DNA from: Lachnospiraceae bacterium
GTDB lineage: Bacteria; Bacillota_A; Clostridia; Lachnospirales; Lachnospiraceae
Assembly (NCBI GenBank): GCA_017960415.1
Contig: JAGCZE010000334.1
Span: 1 to 5,637 of the forward strand
Length of the DNA stretch: 5,637 nt
Direction: 5' to 3'
The notes beneath the pieces are model-generated. The model saw only the letters and a list, made by a program, of their open reading frames with translations. It searched no databases and was not told where the DNA came from. Of this stretch, positions 4,994 through 5,637 are shown in pieces. Numbering within the stretch: position 1 is the first letter of the stretch; the number at the start of each line of letters is the position of its first letter. The position numbers and the translations under genes were made by a program.

Positions 4994-5637
4994 ATAATAT
5001 CCCTGATCAGTGTTCCCGCGCTTTCAAAGGGTGCGGACATATACCTTTCCTTAAGTGAACTGCTGTATCTGTCCACATCTTCCCGCAGATCCCGCGCAGT
5101 CATAAGCTTGCATCCGGCACCTCTGATGATGATCTGTTCTAGTCCGTCGGAAGTAGCAACCGTAATATCATACAACGAAGCCTTTGTATGGGCAAAACGC
5201 TCAATAAAGCGATCCGCGGTCTCCGCTTCTTGTGTATAGATGACTTTGATATTATGCAGATTGAGGCATTCCTCCCGATGCCCCGCCACTCTGTACGCAT
5301 CATAGACTATGATCAGCTCATGCCCGTTCATCGACTGATAATTGCTCATTATTTCGTTGAGTCTGTCACGGGCTCCGTCGAGGCTCGCAGCAGCAAGCTC
5401 CTTCAGTTCGTCCCAGGCAAATATGATATTGTATCCGTCTACAAGCAGGTATTTCTCCTTTGTATTGCCTTTATCGGACTTTTTTGCTGCCGGCTGAGAA
5501 GTGTATTCTTCATTCTTCCTGTGCTTGCGGTATGGATTCTTGATAGAATTCTTTCTGTTGGAAAATGCGGTTTTTTCTATGATAGCATCAATCTCATCGA
5601 CTCCGAGCCATCCTTCGTTCTCCGGGCCTTTATCTAA
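4975..5637 (-). CDS. YacP/Rae1-like NYN-domain protein, C-terminal part of a probable TetM/EF-G-like GTPase fusion
   Basis: The frame is open to the window edge, so 220 C-terminal residues are seen and the start is missing. Residues 62-185 form an NYN (PIN-like) nuclease domain of the YacP type: YLLVDGYNIIFAW (63-75, Asp67), IIVYDAYRVAGH (109-120, Asp113), YTQEAETADRFIE (134-146, Glu139 and Asp142), ITVATSDGLEQIII (158-171, Asp164) and MTARDL (179-184). The acidic residues expected to bind metal are all present. Bacillus YacP (Rae1) is a ribosome-dependent mRNA endonuclease that acts in the A site. Before the domain lie a basic, low-complexity linker (27-60) and GWLGVDEIDAIIEKTAFSNR (9-28). 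I recall similar tails in Clostridia TetM-like translation GTPases fused to NYN domains. The GTPase part is an inference, as it is outside the window. An internal ATG at 5349 would cut off the first catalytic Asp and is not the start. A hairpin terminator overlaps the 3' end. Confidence 0.85.
   Translation of the reverse strand, partial: LDKGPENEGWLGVDEIDAIIEKTAFSNRKNSIKNPYRKHRKNEEYTSQPAAKKSDKGNTKEKYLLVDGYNIIFAWDELKELAAASLDGARDRLNEIMSNYQSMNGHELIIVYDAYRVAGHREECLNLHNIKVIYTQEAETADRFIERFAHTKASLYDITVATSDGLEQIIIRGAGCKLMTARDLREDVDRYSSSLKERYMSAPFESAGTLIRDIIKNGDQ

Noticed and set aside
4975..5349. A separate 124-residue protein starting at ATG 5349
   Set aside because: The same frame continues upstream without a stop and encodes V-D-G-Y-N-I-I-F-A-W, the essential first strand of the NYN domain, so this ATG is internal.
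5188..5637. Open frame on the plus strand opposite the NYN gene, and similar plus-strand frames at 414-803, 2384-2860, 2797-3321 and 4183-4656
   Set aside because: They lie opposite well-supported genes, have no recognisable domains or convincing SD sites, and their composition is that of antisense shadows.

Overview
The window looks like a piece of a Clostridia chromosome, most likely Lachnospiraceae or a close relative. This is judged from moderate GC, Gram-positive style lipoprotein and SD sequences, the prmA-rsmE and cysteine desulfurase-thiI pairings, and an NYN-domain protein of a type I recall from that group. It is an inference from gene content, not from a search. Every gene lies on the minus strand, so transcription runs from high to low coordinates. 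No RNA genes, insertion sequences, phage genes or CRISPR arrays were found.

Region by region, in the direction of transcription: (1) 5637-4975 is the C-terminal 220 residues of a larger protein. They carry a YacP/Rae1-like NYN (PIN-like) nuclease domain, preceded by a basic linker and a tail that resembles the end of TetM/EF-G-like ribosomal GTPases. (2) 4993-4819 is a dense control region. It holds a hairpin terminator for the NYN gene, a TTGACA/TATTCT promoter whose -35 box begins in the terminator's U tract, a 16-bp palindrome just after the predicted start of transcription, and a GC-rich leader hairpin before the SD. (3) 4818-3373 encodes a family 5 (Opp/Dpp-like) solute-binding lipoprotein with a GTG start. 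It stops just after the end of the first lobe, so the usual C-terminal half is missing. (4) 3381-3301 is a degenerate 16-nt tandem repeat that contains the stop codon of that lipoprotein gene. (5) 3279-2275 is prmA. (6) 2229-2176 is a 9-nt tandem repeat that ends in the SD of rsmE. (7) 2170-1421 is rsmE, 1405-245 a NifS-type cysteine desulfurase, and 215-1 the start of thiI, which runs off the window.

From prmA to thiI the genes are tightly spaced (gaps of 104, 15 and 29 nt) with no convincing terminator between them. They are therefore probably co-transcribed, perhaps from the promoter ahead of the lipoprotein gene. Their shared theme is modification of the translation apparatus: PrmA methylates ribosomal protein L11, RsmE methylates 16S rRNA, and the desulfurase supplies sulfur to ThiI for 4-thiouridine in tRNA. 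The upstream NYN protein probably also acts on the ribosome. The lipoprotein is the outlier: no transporter permease or ATPase gene is visible, and it looks truncated or specialised.
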